Shown here: in pieces, positions 11,863 to 25,082 of the stretch
Layout of the letters: each line of letters opens with the position of its first letter
Position numbering within the stretch: the stretch's first letter is position 1
Origin: Aptenodytes patagonicus
Taxonomy: Eukaryota > Chordata > Aves > Sphenisciformes > Spheniscidae
Length of the DNA stretch: 64,000 nucleotides
Reading direction: 5' to 3'
NCBI RefSeq assembly: GCF_965638725.1
Contig: NW_027472020.1
Span: forward strand, 62,001 to 126,000
Notes under the pieces: model-generated
The model's database searches: none
What the model saw: the letters and a program-made list of their open reading frames with translations, nothing else
What the model was told of the DNA's origin: nothing
Made by a program: the position numbers and the translations under genes

Positions 11863-12461
11863 AGGGTTCAAATCCTTACTACAGGACACAAAACCTAATT
11901 TCCCGGTCCAAAGCCTCATTTTTAGGCTACAAAGCCACAACTGGCTGTGCAAAGCCTCATTTATACAATCCCAACTCTTATTTTCAAAGTCCAAGTCCTC
12001 GGTTTTAGATCCAGACTCTCATATTAAGTTACCAAAGTCTCATTTATGTGGTCCAAAGCCCCATCTTGAAGGCCCAAACCCTCATTTTGAGGGGCCAAAT
12101 ACTGATTTGTAGGGTCTAAACCCTCTTTCTGGGGAACAAAGGCTCGGGTTTAGGGACCAAAGCTTTAGTTGGAGGCTCCAACGCCTCATTTGTAAGACCC
12201 AGGTCTTTGTTTTTAGAGTCCAAAATCTCATTTGATTGTCCAAATCCTTGTTTTTTGTTTCTGACGCCAAATTCTGAGGGTCCAAAGTCTCATTTTTAGG
12301 GCCCAAGGCCTCCTTTTTAGGGTTCTGCGCCTCTTTTCTTTTAGAGTCCAATTCTCAATTTTTAGGGCCCAAAGCCTCATATTTCATTTGAAGCCACAAT
12401 TTTCACTTTTAGCGCCCAAAGCCTCATTTTCAGGATCCCTCCCCTCATTTTCAGGGTCTCA
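11863..12461. repeat. 21-bp minisatellite (unit 1)
   Basis: About 28 degenerate copies of a 21-base unit close to CCAAAGCCTCATTTTTAGG plus two bases. Consecutive exact 21-base steps are clear at about 12070-12240. A few units are longer or merged. Because 21 is a multiple of three, long open frames appear on both strands. I read these as a by-product, not a gene. Confidence 0.88.
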
Positions 12462-12767
12462 GTGTCACTGGTGGCATCATCCAGGGCTGCCCTTTATCCT
12501 TCTCGGACAGCTCTAAGCTTCCACAAAGCACAGCCCTTCTTTCCAGGGCCGGGCTGTCCTTTCGTTCGTTTTACTTCAGCACAAACACTACCAGAGCCTG
12601 CGGCCACGCTCCAGTACCTCATCGCACCTCAGCCCCTGCTGTGAACTAACATGGACAGTCACACCGTTGACGCGCTCTCCTGCCGTAAAGACCGGCTGAT
12701 AGGATAGTTTGGGAAGGGAATTTCCCTCACGCTTCCTGGAGCAAACTCGCAGTGCTGTGCGTGAGAA

Positions 12768-13265
12768 TCATAGAATCATTAAGGTTGGAAAAGACCTCTA
12801 AGATCATCGAGTCGAACCGTCAACCCACCACCACCGTGCCCGCTAAACCATGTCCCTCAGCGCCGCATCTACACGTCTTTTAAATACCTCCAGGGATGGG
12901 GACTCGACCACTTCCCTGGGCAGCCTGTTCTAGTGCTTGACAACGCTTTCAGTGAAGGAATTTTTCCCCATGTCCAATCTAAACCTCCCCTGGCGCAGCT
13001 CGAGGCCGTTTCCTCTCATCCTGTCGCTTGTTACCTGGGAGAAGAGACCGACCCCCCCCTCGCTACAACCTCCTTGCAGGTGGTTGTAGAGAGCGACGAG
13101 GTCTCCCCTCAGCCTCCTTCTCTCCAGGCTAAAGAAGCCCAGTTCCCTCAGCCGCTCCTCAGCAGGCTTGTTCCCCAGACCCTTCCCCAGCTCCGTTGCC
13201 CTTCTCTGGACACGCTCCAGCACCTCGACGTCCTTCTTGTAGCGAGGGGCCCAAAACTGAAGACA
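12768..13265 (-). mobile_element. CR1 LINE 3' fragment, antisense (unit 1 only)
   Basis: Minus-strand CR1 whose 3' end (complement of AGAATCATAGAATCATTAAG) is at 12768. The translation has [34 protein letters not shown] and [19 protein letters not shown], the CR1 ORF2 C-terminus. Units 2 and 3 keep only about 75 bases of its 5' side because a 516-base deletion removed the rest. Confidence 0.9.
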
Positions 13266-13269
13266 GCCT

Positions 13270-13870
13270 CGGAGGGCGGGCCCTCAGCGCCTGACAGCGC
13301 AGGCTGCGGCAGGGGCTGGGCCGGGCCGCCGCCATGACAACCGCCCCCTCCCCCTGGAACGCTCCCCCACTTCAGCCCAGAGCCTTCCCCGGCCGGCACG
13401 GCGACAGCCAATCGGCTGCCGCCGCGGGAAGCGCCGCCAATCGGAGCCGGGCGTGCCCTGCCCAATCCCAGCGCCGCTCTCGGGAGGCCGGCAGAGAGGC
13501 GGGAAAGCCCTGAGGGGAGGGACCCGCCCCCGGCTGCGGCCCGTCCGGCCCGGGCCCGCCCGGCCCCCGCGGCTTCTGCCGGGCCCCTCCGCGTCCCCGG
13601 GGCAGCCGGGGGGAGGAAGGCCCTGGCGCTTCCCGGCCGGTGTCACCCCAAGGAGCGCGGGACCTCCCGCCACGCGGAGCAGCGAGGGAGGCGCCCGGTG
13701 CCCTCACGATGTCTGCGGCGGGGGGAGGTGAGGAAGCAAAGCGCGTCCGGGCTCGGCGCCCTCGGCTCAGCCTCAGGCCGCGACGGGAGCCGAGGGGCTC
13801 TTCCGCTGCTGGGAGCCGCCCGAGGCAGCTGCCAGGTACCTGCCTGAGCTAGTTCGCCCGTTTGGGGCGG
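13270..13870 (+). promoter_or_regulatory. CpG-island-like promoter with three CCAAT boxes and an ATG/donor exon (unit 1)
   Basis: Very GC- and CpG-rich. CCAAT boxes lie at 13408-13412, 13437-13441 and 13462-13466, a spacing of 29 and 25 bases typical of NF-Y promoters, with GC boxes (CCCGCCCCC, GGGGCGGG) nearby. An ATG at 13709 in good context (A at -3) opens MSAAGG and meets a donor-like G|GTGAGG at 13727/13728. Reading on instead reaches a second donor-like CCAG|GTACCT near 13834. It resembles the 5' end of a housekeeping-type gene, but I recognise no gene belonging to it. It lies between the CCDC81-like gene and the next GH31 fragment. Confidence 0.6.
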
Positions 13871-14845
13871 GAGGTGTCTGCTCTGGGACCCGCCTGGGAC
13901 TCCCCCCAGGTACGGGGCGGCTTTGGCGGCCCTCATCTGAAAGGCGCACGTGTCCGGGGTGGCAGCCCGGGAGCCCTGCCCTGTCGAGACCCCAGGTAGC
14001 GTGCCTCCTCCAGGAGGAAGCTCCAACTGCATGCAGCCACCTGGGACTCCGGCTGGGCGGAAAGCGAAGGTGGTTTGCATCTGGTGGAAGGACCCCCCCA
14101 GGCCAGGCGGCTGTCTGGGACCGCTGCGAGGTAGCAGCAGCGCAGGTCGGTTTGCCTCATCCGGGAAGGAGCTGACCTCCCGCCTGTGCACCGGGAGGGA
14201 GCTCGTCCGTGGTGGTTCCTCCGGTGGTTTTGTGTCCTCGTGGGCGAAGCGCTCAGCCTCCGCGGCCGCAAAGTATTTCTAGTGGTGCCCGGCCTGGTTT
14301 CTCTGCGCAGAGACCTACCCCCGGTGCAGAGTCGCTGCCCAGTTGTCGTTGCCTCCACTGGCAGGCTGTGATTGTGGGAGCTCTGATGGCAGGTCGCTGA
14401 CTGGGGGGCTGCAGGGCCCGCTGCCCAAGTTGGTTTTCGGTGGCGTATAGTTAGCTCCGTTTCAGAGGGACTCTGCGCAAAGGGGGACCCAAGTAGATTT
14501 GCGTCTGCGTGCGAGTCGCCTCGCTCCTGGGAAGCAGCTGAGGATTTCTCCCTGGTAGATCCCCGGTGCGGCTGTCCCCCCGGAGTGAAAATCTCATCCC
14601 AGGTGACAGCCCACTTGACTTGCCAGGCAGTTGCTGGAGCTATTTTAAAATTTACACAGAAACTGCGTTCCCAGGTAGCAGCCTGGGACTCCTAGAAGGT
14701 ACCTACCTGAAAAGTTTCTCTCCTGTTGCAAGAAGGACCATGGTTAGTAGTGGCTCAGGCTTCCTGCCAGGCTTCCTGGCCTGTCTTTTTGGCCACCTCA
14801 GGAGGGAGTAGAACTCTTGGGTTCTAGATTCCTCCAAGGTAGCTA
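13833..14845 (+). repeat. Degenerate CAGGTA-motif tract (unit 1)
   Basis: About ten CAGGTA-like motifs in 1 kb, at 13833, 13907, 13993, 14128, 14490, 14552, 14600, 14672, 14696 and 14836. Several are followed by GC or CC, and three lie near a shared CCTGGGACTCC (about 13893, 14049, 14683). Spacing is irregular, so this is an old decayed repeat or a donor-like motif cluster rather than a clean satellite. Confidence 0.5.
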
Positions 14846-14879
14846 CCGGTGGAGTTTTGTGTATGCTGCAGTCAGGCCC

Positions 14880-17433
<2,554 letters not shown>

Positions 17434-18126
17434 TAAACATACCAACTCTACAAGACTAAAATAGTTATTTTTTTACACGCAGGCCATTTTCATTTAAACA
17501 TACCACACCTTGGAGACGACCATAATTACTTTTATGGCTAAGCCCATTTAAAGGGGCAAAACGGACCTTGCCGGTGTCATCCCTAATTATTCTTCATTTC
17601 CCAGCAAATCGGAAAAGGGACCAGTGGAATGAGATTCCCGAGTGTCTGAAATTCCTGTACTTTGCCCGCTTCCATAGAATACTGTCTTTCTTTTCAGAAT
17701 AAATGAAAAGAACTGTCTAAATGCAGGAGACTGTACTATAGGGAGCTGTAAAACGAGAGAACTGGAAAAATGGCAATAAGGGAAACAGCATGTTTCTCCT
17801 CGTGAGAGCTTTAGGTCGAGCGGAGCAGAGCTACTTGTCCTCCCTTAAAGAACAGAGAACTAAATAAAGGTACTCTAAATTAGAGGAGAGCAAGGAACTT
17901 GCAAGGCTCCACCCAGATCTCCTCAGCTATGCTTCGCTATGTCGATTTTGAGGCATGTTTGACAGTTACTGCCACTACATTACACGGTCTTAGGGGCAAT
18001 AAGATGAAAGAAAAGATGCTGAAGGTGAGGTCCGTTGTAAATATGAGCAGATTCTGTTTTATTCCCCGTCTCTTCCAAACAAAACAATCCCATCTGAATA
18101 ACAAAAGACTCTTCTCTCTTGTTTAG

Positions 18127-18276
<150 letters not shown>

Positions 18277-18726
18277 TAAGTGGGGTCCTTCCTTCCCCGT
18301 TCATAATGAATTCCTACTGAAGTCCCTGGGGTTTCCGTCGGCCTCCTAGAAAGGTTTTTCCCTGTTACAGCAATTTTTCTCTTAAAACCGGCGAGGGATG
18401 GAGAATACGCACACTGAGCATCGGCTCGCTGTGACGCCTCAAGGGCTCCGTTCCCCACGGTGCCGACTTTTTTGTCTTATCTAGAAACATAATTCATATA
18501 TCGATTTTGAAGCTCATTCTCATCATCCCTAGTGGTATTCAGCAAATACCTTCTGCCTGGTGCTGGATATACGCAGAATCAGAGAGCACGTGCCGCAGAA
18601 ACAGCTGGGCAAAACCTTTAAGCAGAGAAACAGAAAAGGGGGGAGAAAATAGGGGGTTTGACGCCCGTTTTGAGACGTTTGCAGGACACGGTGACTTATT
18701 TTGGCCAAACAGATATGGCAGTTTTT

Positions 18727-18757
18727 AAAAAAAAAAAAAAAAAAGGGGGGGGGGGGG
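18727..18757. repeat. Poly(A)-poly(G) tract (copy B)
   Basis: An A run followed directly by a run of about 13 G, then a T run. In copies C and D the A run is longer and the G run shorter. Confidence 0.85.
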
Positions 18758-19778
18758 TTATAGCAGGTTGGTTTTTTTTTAAAAAAAAGACATGTTTTTA
18801 GAGACGTGAGCCTTCATTGGTACGTGGTCAGAAGGGGCGATACGTGCCAAAGGCTGATCAATGCCTTAATGTTAAAGGTGAAGCCTAATATCTAAAAATG
18901 CTTGTCTTCCACTAAACCCCACTGACTTGTCAGCGTGTCATCCTGGCCTCTTTTTGAGTAATCTGAGACTTGATCCTGACAAAGCGCCTGTCAAAAAATA
19001 AGCAGCGCAAATCAGAAAGTAATTGGGCCACTACTTAATTTTGCTGTTGCTGATAGCAAGCAAAAGTGTGTGGTTTTTTTTTTTTTTTTTAAGTTTTGTG
19101 ATCTAAATAGCCTAAATAAAAATTCTAGTGCGTGCGTAGGTATAGGCCAGCAAACGTGAAGCAACAGCAGACGTGAAAATTAAGTAATAGGTGGCATTGC
19201 CCTGAAGATTTTCACTTTAGGATCTTAATACACTCTTGACAAGGACTAAGTGATACATTTGTAAAAAAAAGGGATTAATTTTTGACCCTTATTATCTATT
19301 ATGAATAGATAGGTAATAATGTTGCCTGTTACTAGTGGTAGCATGCTCGCGGCTGAGGAAATGGTAGTTTTACTGAGAAAAAAAGGCTTCAACAAGGAAA
19401 CACTTTGGGAAAGGTTGACCCCGAGGGCTCGGCCGCTCTTTTGTTACTTTGCAGGTTTGTGAGAGACAAAACGACATGGGAAATACACAGGCAATTTCTG
19501 TGGGGACCGGCACTGCTCGTCAGCCCCGCGCTGGACCAGGTGAAATAGCAGGAATAGAAGTATCAGAAAAGTTGGGGGAAGAAATGAGAAAATACTAGAA
19601 ACGGATGAAAATATTGGAAGAGATTTGAACTAAACTGTACTTTCTGGCTTTAATAGACCTAAACCAAAAGTGTGTCGTTCCAGGGTGCTGTAGCGGTGAA
19701 GGCTTACCTGCCGAATGCCCGCTGGTATGATTACCACACAGTGAGTAATTTTAAAAACTCTAGTATATTTATTTTTCC

Positions 19779-19860
19779 TACTATGGAAATGATTAGGAAA
19801 ATTTCCATAGTATCCACCGTCACAGGTGTACGGCGTGCTGGGGTGGAGTGTGACTCCACC
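19779..19860. repeat. Paired inverted repeats in GH31 intron 4 (copy B)
   Basis: Stem arms 19779-19790 and 19801-19812 (12 bp perfect), and 19842-19849 with 19853-19860 (8 bp perfect), as in copy A. The only change is in the first loop. Confidence 0.6.
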
Positions 19861-22800
19861 ACCTCTGTTTTACCAACACGTGTCCAGTAGGAGTTTTTAG
19901 CGATGTAAAAAATTACATCTTGGCTAATTTGTTTGCTAATCACTTTGTGGTAATGTAATCCTGTTCAACATGACCAGTAAAAAGGTGGAATAACAGCTGT
20001 AACTGAAGCGCTTCCATGTTTGCTTTTTTTGAACCCCTTCAAGGATGCATAGAACTTCTTTTCTAGGAATGATGGTGTGGAGGAAGACAAAAGTTTTAAA
20101 CAATTCTTACGGCCTCAGGCTTTAAAAGTCACTCCGTTTATCAAGTGTTGTGTAATGGGTTTATATATGCAGAATTTCAGATTGTAATCTTGAAAACACA
20201 TAGTTCTGCATTAAAGAAGGATTGGCACTGACAACTTTCTTAGTATTTATGTATTCATAAACTTTCATTCTAAAAAAAAGCTTAAAATGGAAAATTCAAC
20301 AAAGAGACCAAGTTTTATTTGGGTTTGGTTTGTTTTTTTTTTAATCATGAATAGGGTGAGTACCTTGGCTTTAGGGGACAATTCAGAAATTTACCATCTC
20401 CTTTGGAACATATCAACCTCCATATCCGAGGCGGCTACATCCTCCCTCAGCAAAGCCCTGCTAATACTACATTTTACAGGTATGACTACAATTTAATGTA
20501 ACATTTTTTTGCTTTTTGGGGGCGATATTTAATTAGTGGCCTGGCAAATAAATCGCCTATTAGTGACACGGCGCCTGCATTTGCCTGGACTCCTTATTTT
20601 CAACCTGGGAAAAGCCCAGTTTTCTGGTTTAATGTACACTGTGCTCGGAAGCATTTCCCATTTGGTATAAACATGAGCAGTCCTGAGAGAATCAGGAAGT
20701 ATGGCAGCACGTCAACTTCATGGCAGGTTTTTCTCCTTTTTTGGTTTCCTCCTTTAACGGTAACGCTATGGATCGGGGAAGGCTGGTAACAGAGCTCAGT
20801 TAAGTTGTGTACAATGTCCGTAATAGAAGTGATATTGTATTACCTATGTTGAGAAAGATAAAATGCAATTACCCCAGACAAATATTCTTTTCTTCCATAG
20901 CCGAAGAAACCCGTTGGCGCTCACCGTTGCTTTGAATGACAGTCAGCTTGCAGCAGGTCAGCTTTACTGGGATGACGGGGTGCGCATTGGTAAGTACAAA
21001 GTTTCTTGTTTCCACGCTAAATTAACTAATTCAGAGTCTACAATGCATAAACGTCGCCTCTCTCTAGCTCAGCGCATCGCTGACACGAACAGTTAATGTT
21101 GTATTTCAGGATTAGTCCGTAGTTGTGCAACACGGCGTAGGAAGCAGGAGCACAAACCAGAGAGAAAAAAAATTACAGTAAACCGGTTACACTTAAGTAA
21201 TTAAACTAAAATTACAGTAAAATGTAAAACAGTAACACCGCTAAAATGTAGAATGCTGGCACAGTAGTAACCTAATGTTGTTATTTAGAGAATATATATT
21301 TTGCATGAATTCAGCTGTGCCCTGGGCCTAGGACAAGGTATAGAATAAGGATTTGTTCTCAAACCTGTGGGGAACCTAACCACAGGTGAAGTGGGAAGCT
21401 TTAACTAATTTCCTCGATATTAATAAATTCAAATGGTCTTCAGATAAGACGTATCTAGCAGTCTCTTATCCTTTACGCCTGCAGTGTATTATCCTTGTAA
21501 TAACGCTAAGCTGTCCCCTGAGATCATCGCAAGGAATGCACAAAATTGTGATTTATCTTTTTTTAACATACCAACACATTGCAGGAAGTCCGCACGAGCT
21601 ATACTACACGCAGCACAATTCTTCTATTTAACTTAAAAAAAGAAAAGGTGACCAGCAAATACATTTTACTTCATTCTTTCTTTTTAACAGATGCGTATGA
21701 AGAGCGTGTATATCTGCTGACCTCATTTACTGCTAATCGGGTATGTCACGGTACCTCGCTGGTTTTGAGTACCCGGGGTGATTATTGTTGTATGTTAACT
21801 AAGGTATTTTAATTTGGCTTTTTTTTTTTTAATGTTTCGATATCCCCACACGCTACTAACCCTTTGTGATGGACCAGCTCTTAGCCAGCGTTGTGAAAAC
21901 CGTTGCAGGTCTCTCCGTGTTACTTTTTTTTTTTTTTTTTTTTTAATTAATACAGGCAACATCACACCCCAGATGGATAAACGAATTTTGCAATAAATGG
22001 GGGCAAGTAAATTTACTTCAGCAGGGCACCTCCCCGCACGTGTATTTATATTCAGTGGCTGGCCCAGCCTGAGACCTTCAAGACAGGCGTTGGTTCAGAT
22101 TTGGTCCCTGCACGTCGGTTTTCAGTAAGTGAGGAGGAGGTTTTAACATTAACTTCAAAAATTAACGTTAAGCAAAAAATCCCAGACATACCCGTTCACA
22201 ACTTCTCCTTCTATATATGAAGGAATTTAGGAGTGTTTTGTGTCCGGGCTGCGCTATAATGCCGTGAATATAGTTAAGTTGTATTGAGAACGAATTTAAG
22301 CTGGCTTCAGAGGGTATCTAGTTTAGCTTATCGCTGCGTTTCTTGTATATTCCTGCCGTTATAATTTCTCGTCATTCTGAAAAACGCCAGTTTTTTTCAA
22401 AAAGGATTTGTAGAAAACGAAAGCGCGTATCAACGCAGAAAGGCAATAAGGCCAATATTTTGCCAGCGGTGTGTTCCGCATCATTTTTGCTCATCGTTCC
22501 CATGTAAATGAATACATTTCAGGCAAGCAGCCCGTGCGTATTTTACAGCCTTGCAGTTAAGCGTAGATATCCACGTAGGACACAAATGTACTTGGACAGA
22601 CTAGAAAGAAGTGACTGTACACAAAATCTACCCCATCTGGAATACAGTCACAGTTAGAGCCAGGAAAGTGCTTTCAAATGGTTTAGAAAGGTAGGGGCAG
22701 CGATCGCCAAAGATTTTGACTACGCATCCCCAGCAGTAAGAGTTTTTGAGCGCCTCCCCCCAACATACGCATCTTTATTTATAAATTATATACATATCTA

Positions 22801-23630
22801 GGTATAGAAAACAATTGTGCTACCTACTGTTATGTGCATCACAAAGCATACACAGAGACAGAAATTTAAAAAGGTGGGTAAAGGTGAAATAGATGCTACG
22901 ATAAAAATATTTTAACTTTTATTTATTAATAGTACAAAACCATTTTCTTCCCACACCCCAGTGGATTTGTTTTGCGCTCCACTGCACTAGAGGATGGTAT
23001 TTTCCGCTGCCATTATCAAATCTCCACGTTAGGAGCCCGAGGGAAAAGCAGAGAAAATCTAGTTGGGCAAAAATGGTTTAGTTTTCGTTAAGAGCTGTTA
23101 ATTGTTTAAAGGTTGCAGCAGAACCTTTGAACAGAGGCTGGTGTGGAGTTATTGACTCCGTTTGTGACTCTTTTTTATCGTTGTTCTTAATTTTTATCAT
23201 TATTCTTCAACACAGAAGCTCGACCGTGGAGCAGTTGCTGTGTAAGAAAGTCAGCGATTAGTGGTGCTTGTTATAATGATTGGCATTGCCAGCGTGTCAG
23301 CTTTAAACTTTTTGTTTTAAGCCGTTGAATAGCTGGAATTAAATTAGACGGTGATTATACGGACTATGGGTTTAAAAGAAATGCTTTTTATATGGCAATA
23401 AAAAAAAAAAAAGGTGTGTTGTTTCATTAGTTTTCCAGGTGGCCAAAATGTTGTTGTTTTATCCTCAGTGCTCCGATTTCTCATTTCTTTTGACTTTCTC
23501 AAGGAATTGGACGTAAACTGCTAAGGGAGAAAAGGGTTTTTCTGCTATTTGCAGTTGTAAGATTACATAGTAATCGCCCATTGTCCTGCTCTTACAGAAA
23601 GCTGGTAAGGAAAAGCGTAATTAGAGCGGT

Positions 23631-24283
23631 CTTAAATCGACCGATAATGAAGAACGCAATAAAATAACTGTATAATTACATTATATCTGTATAATTCTAT
23701 CACAGCGGAGCTGCGTGGGAGCGGCGCTGGGATCTGACCCAGCAAGTGCCATCTCTGGGCAACTTAAAGGATATTCTCTGCCCGGAGACCTGGTGGAATT
23801 GGGCACAACCTAAAGAAATTGTGAATCCGCTATCTGCCTAAACTCAAGTCAGCTGGTCCAAGAAATGCGCCCCGATTCACACTCCTATTTTGCTAGGTCT
23901 GGAACGACGAGTTTCGCAATCCATCGGAAGCATTTTTGCCGCTGTAAAAGGCGATTTAAAAAAGAAAAAAAAGGAGCAAAAGGAGCAAAACGCCTGCAGG
24001 ACCGGAGCGATAACCAGGGGACGCACAGAGATCTTGCCACTGAATTCAGTAGTTTGGGAAACTTCAGGGGATTACAGGAAAACGAGGGAAAAAAGGTCTG
24101 AATTATGAAAACCATTGTTTTAATCCTTTCTTATGCTGCAGAATTCACATCAGGACAAATTTCTTTAATGTTCAGCACCTCATTGGTAGCGGAGGAGTCT
24201 GCAAGAGATCTGCGAAGGCGGAGGAACGAGGAAGATCAAAGCCTCCAACGTTTGGAAAATGAAGAACGATAGAGAGATTCGTT
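23631..24283. other. 650-base segment upstream of broken exon 8 (copy B)
   Basis: Present in copies B-D and absent from copy A, where flanking sequence joins directly near 3640. No coding domain or known repeat recognised. It marks the switch from near-identity with copy A (left) to about 16 percent divergence (right). Confidence 0.6.
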
Positions 24284-24670
24284 TATTTATTTTTAAATTG
24301 AAGAGGAGGGAAAAATGGTAAGCCTCAAGTGGGCTGAAAAAAGCGTATTCGGACAAGAAACCGCCCAAGGATAAATCGCTAACTTTCTTTTTCCTCTTCC
24401 TTCAGAATATTTGAGAGAGAAAGGTTTTGCGCCGTGGTTAGGCTGAGCCGAATAACGTGAAGTTTACCTGAATTAAAATTTTGGGGGTGACCTCAACCGT
24501 CCGGGCGGTGCCAGTATCGCAGAATGGTGAAGCGATCCGATCCCCTCGCGCTGCGTCCCACGAGGGCCAAAACCGGGTAAGTCGACGGTTTACGGGCAAA
24601 TCCTGTCGTTGCCGTTAGTTCCGTGCTCTTAACCGCTTGGGGGTTCACCTCTTGGCTGTAATATAACTTG

Positions 24671-24909
24671 TATCTACGATTCTTTGGTTCTGTGAAGGGT
24701 CTGTTTGTGGCAGCTGGGGTAAAATAAGGATTTTTGCCCAACATGGGACGGCCGAGCGTATCCCGCCGGAGCTGATCAACAAGAGCACGCAGTTTCCATC
24801 TGCGCTCTCTGCCGGTTCGAGGAGAATGCGCAGGATTACGGGGCTGGGCCAGCGCGGCCGTACGTCGGCTGGACGGTGTGCACGGAGGAAGGAGCCGGCG
24901 GCAGCCCTG
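24671..24909. other. Junction of GH31 intron 8 with CCDC81-like 5' flank (unit 2)
   Basis: Sequence shared with GH31 copy A intron 8 runs to TGTAATATAACTT (about 4040 in A) and stops at about 24671. From there on it is unrelated to copy A and leads into the CCDC81-like promoter. The same junction is at about 43108 and 60223. Confidence 0.7.
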
Positions 24910-25024
24910 GTCACGGCGAGCGGCAGGTCACCGGCGTGTCACAGTGGGCGGCAGAGCCAGCGGCGGCCACGTCACCGTGGTGTCACACTGGTTCTGTGAC
25001 ACGGCCGTGCAGGGCTACAAAAGG
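24910..25024 (+). promoter_or_regulatory. TATA promoter with GTCAC cluster, CCDC81-like copy 2
   Basis: A TATA-like TACAAAAGG at 25016-25024 lies 59 bases before the ATG. Upstream are six GTCAC/GTGAC pentamers at 24910, 24927, 24938, 24971, 24982 and 24996, including a 9-base inverted pair GTGTCACAG (24936-24944) and CTGTGACAC (24994-25002). All are kept in copies 3 and 4. Confidence 0.6.
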
Positions 25025-25082
25025 GGCCGCCGGGACGGTGGGTCCTGCACCCTGGAGGAGCGTCCGTAGGACGAAGGCAGGG

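Noticed and set aside
12082-12351. Lys/Trp-rich minus-strand ORF and its copies
   Set aside because: Produced by the 21-bp minisatellite, whose period keeps all frames in register. No start context or splice sites.
13643-14191. Long ORFs on both strands in the GC-rich promoter region
   Set aside because: Low-complexity Pro/Arg/Gly frames expected by chance in GC-rich DNA. No domain.
23631-24283. The 650-base B-D segment as a transposon insertion
   Set aside because: I found no terminal repeats, target duplication or coding motif. Deletion from copy A or recombination explains it equally well.
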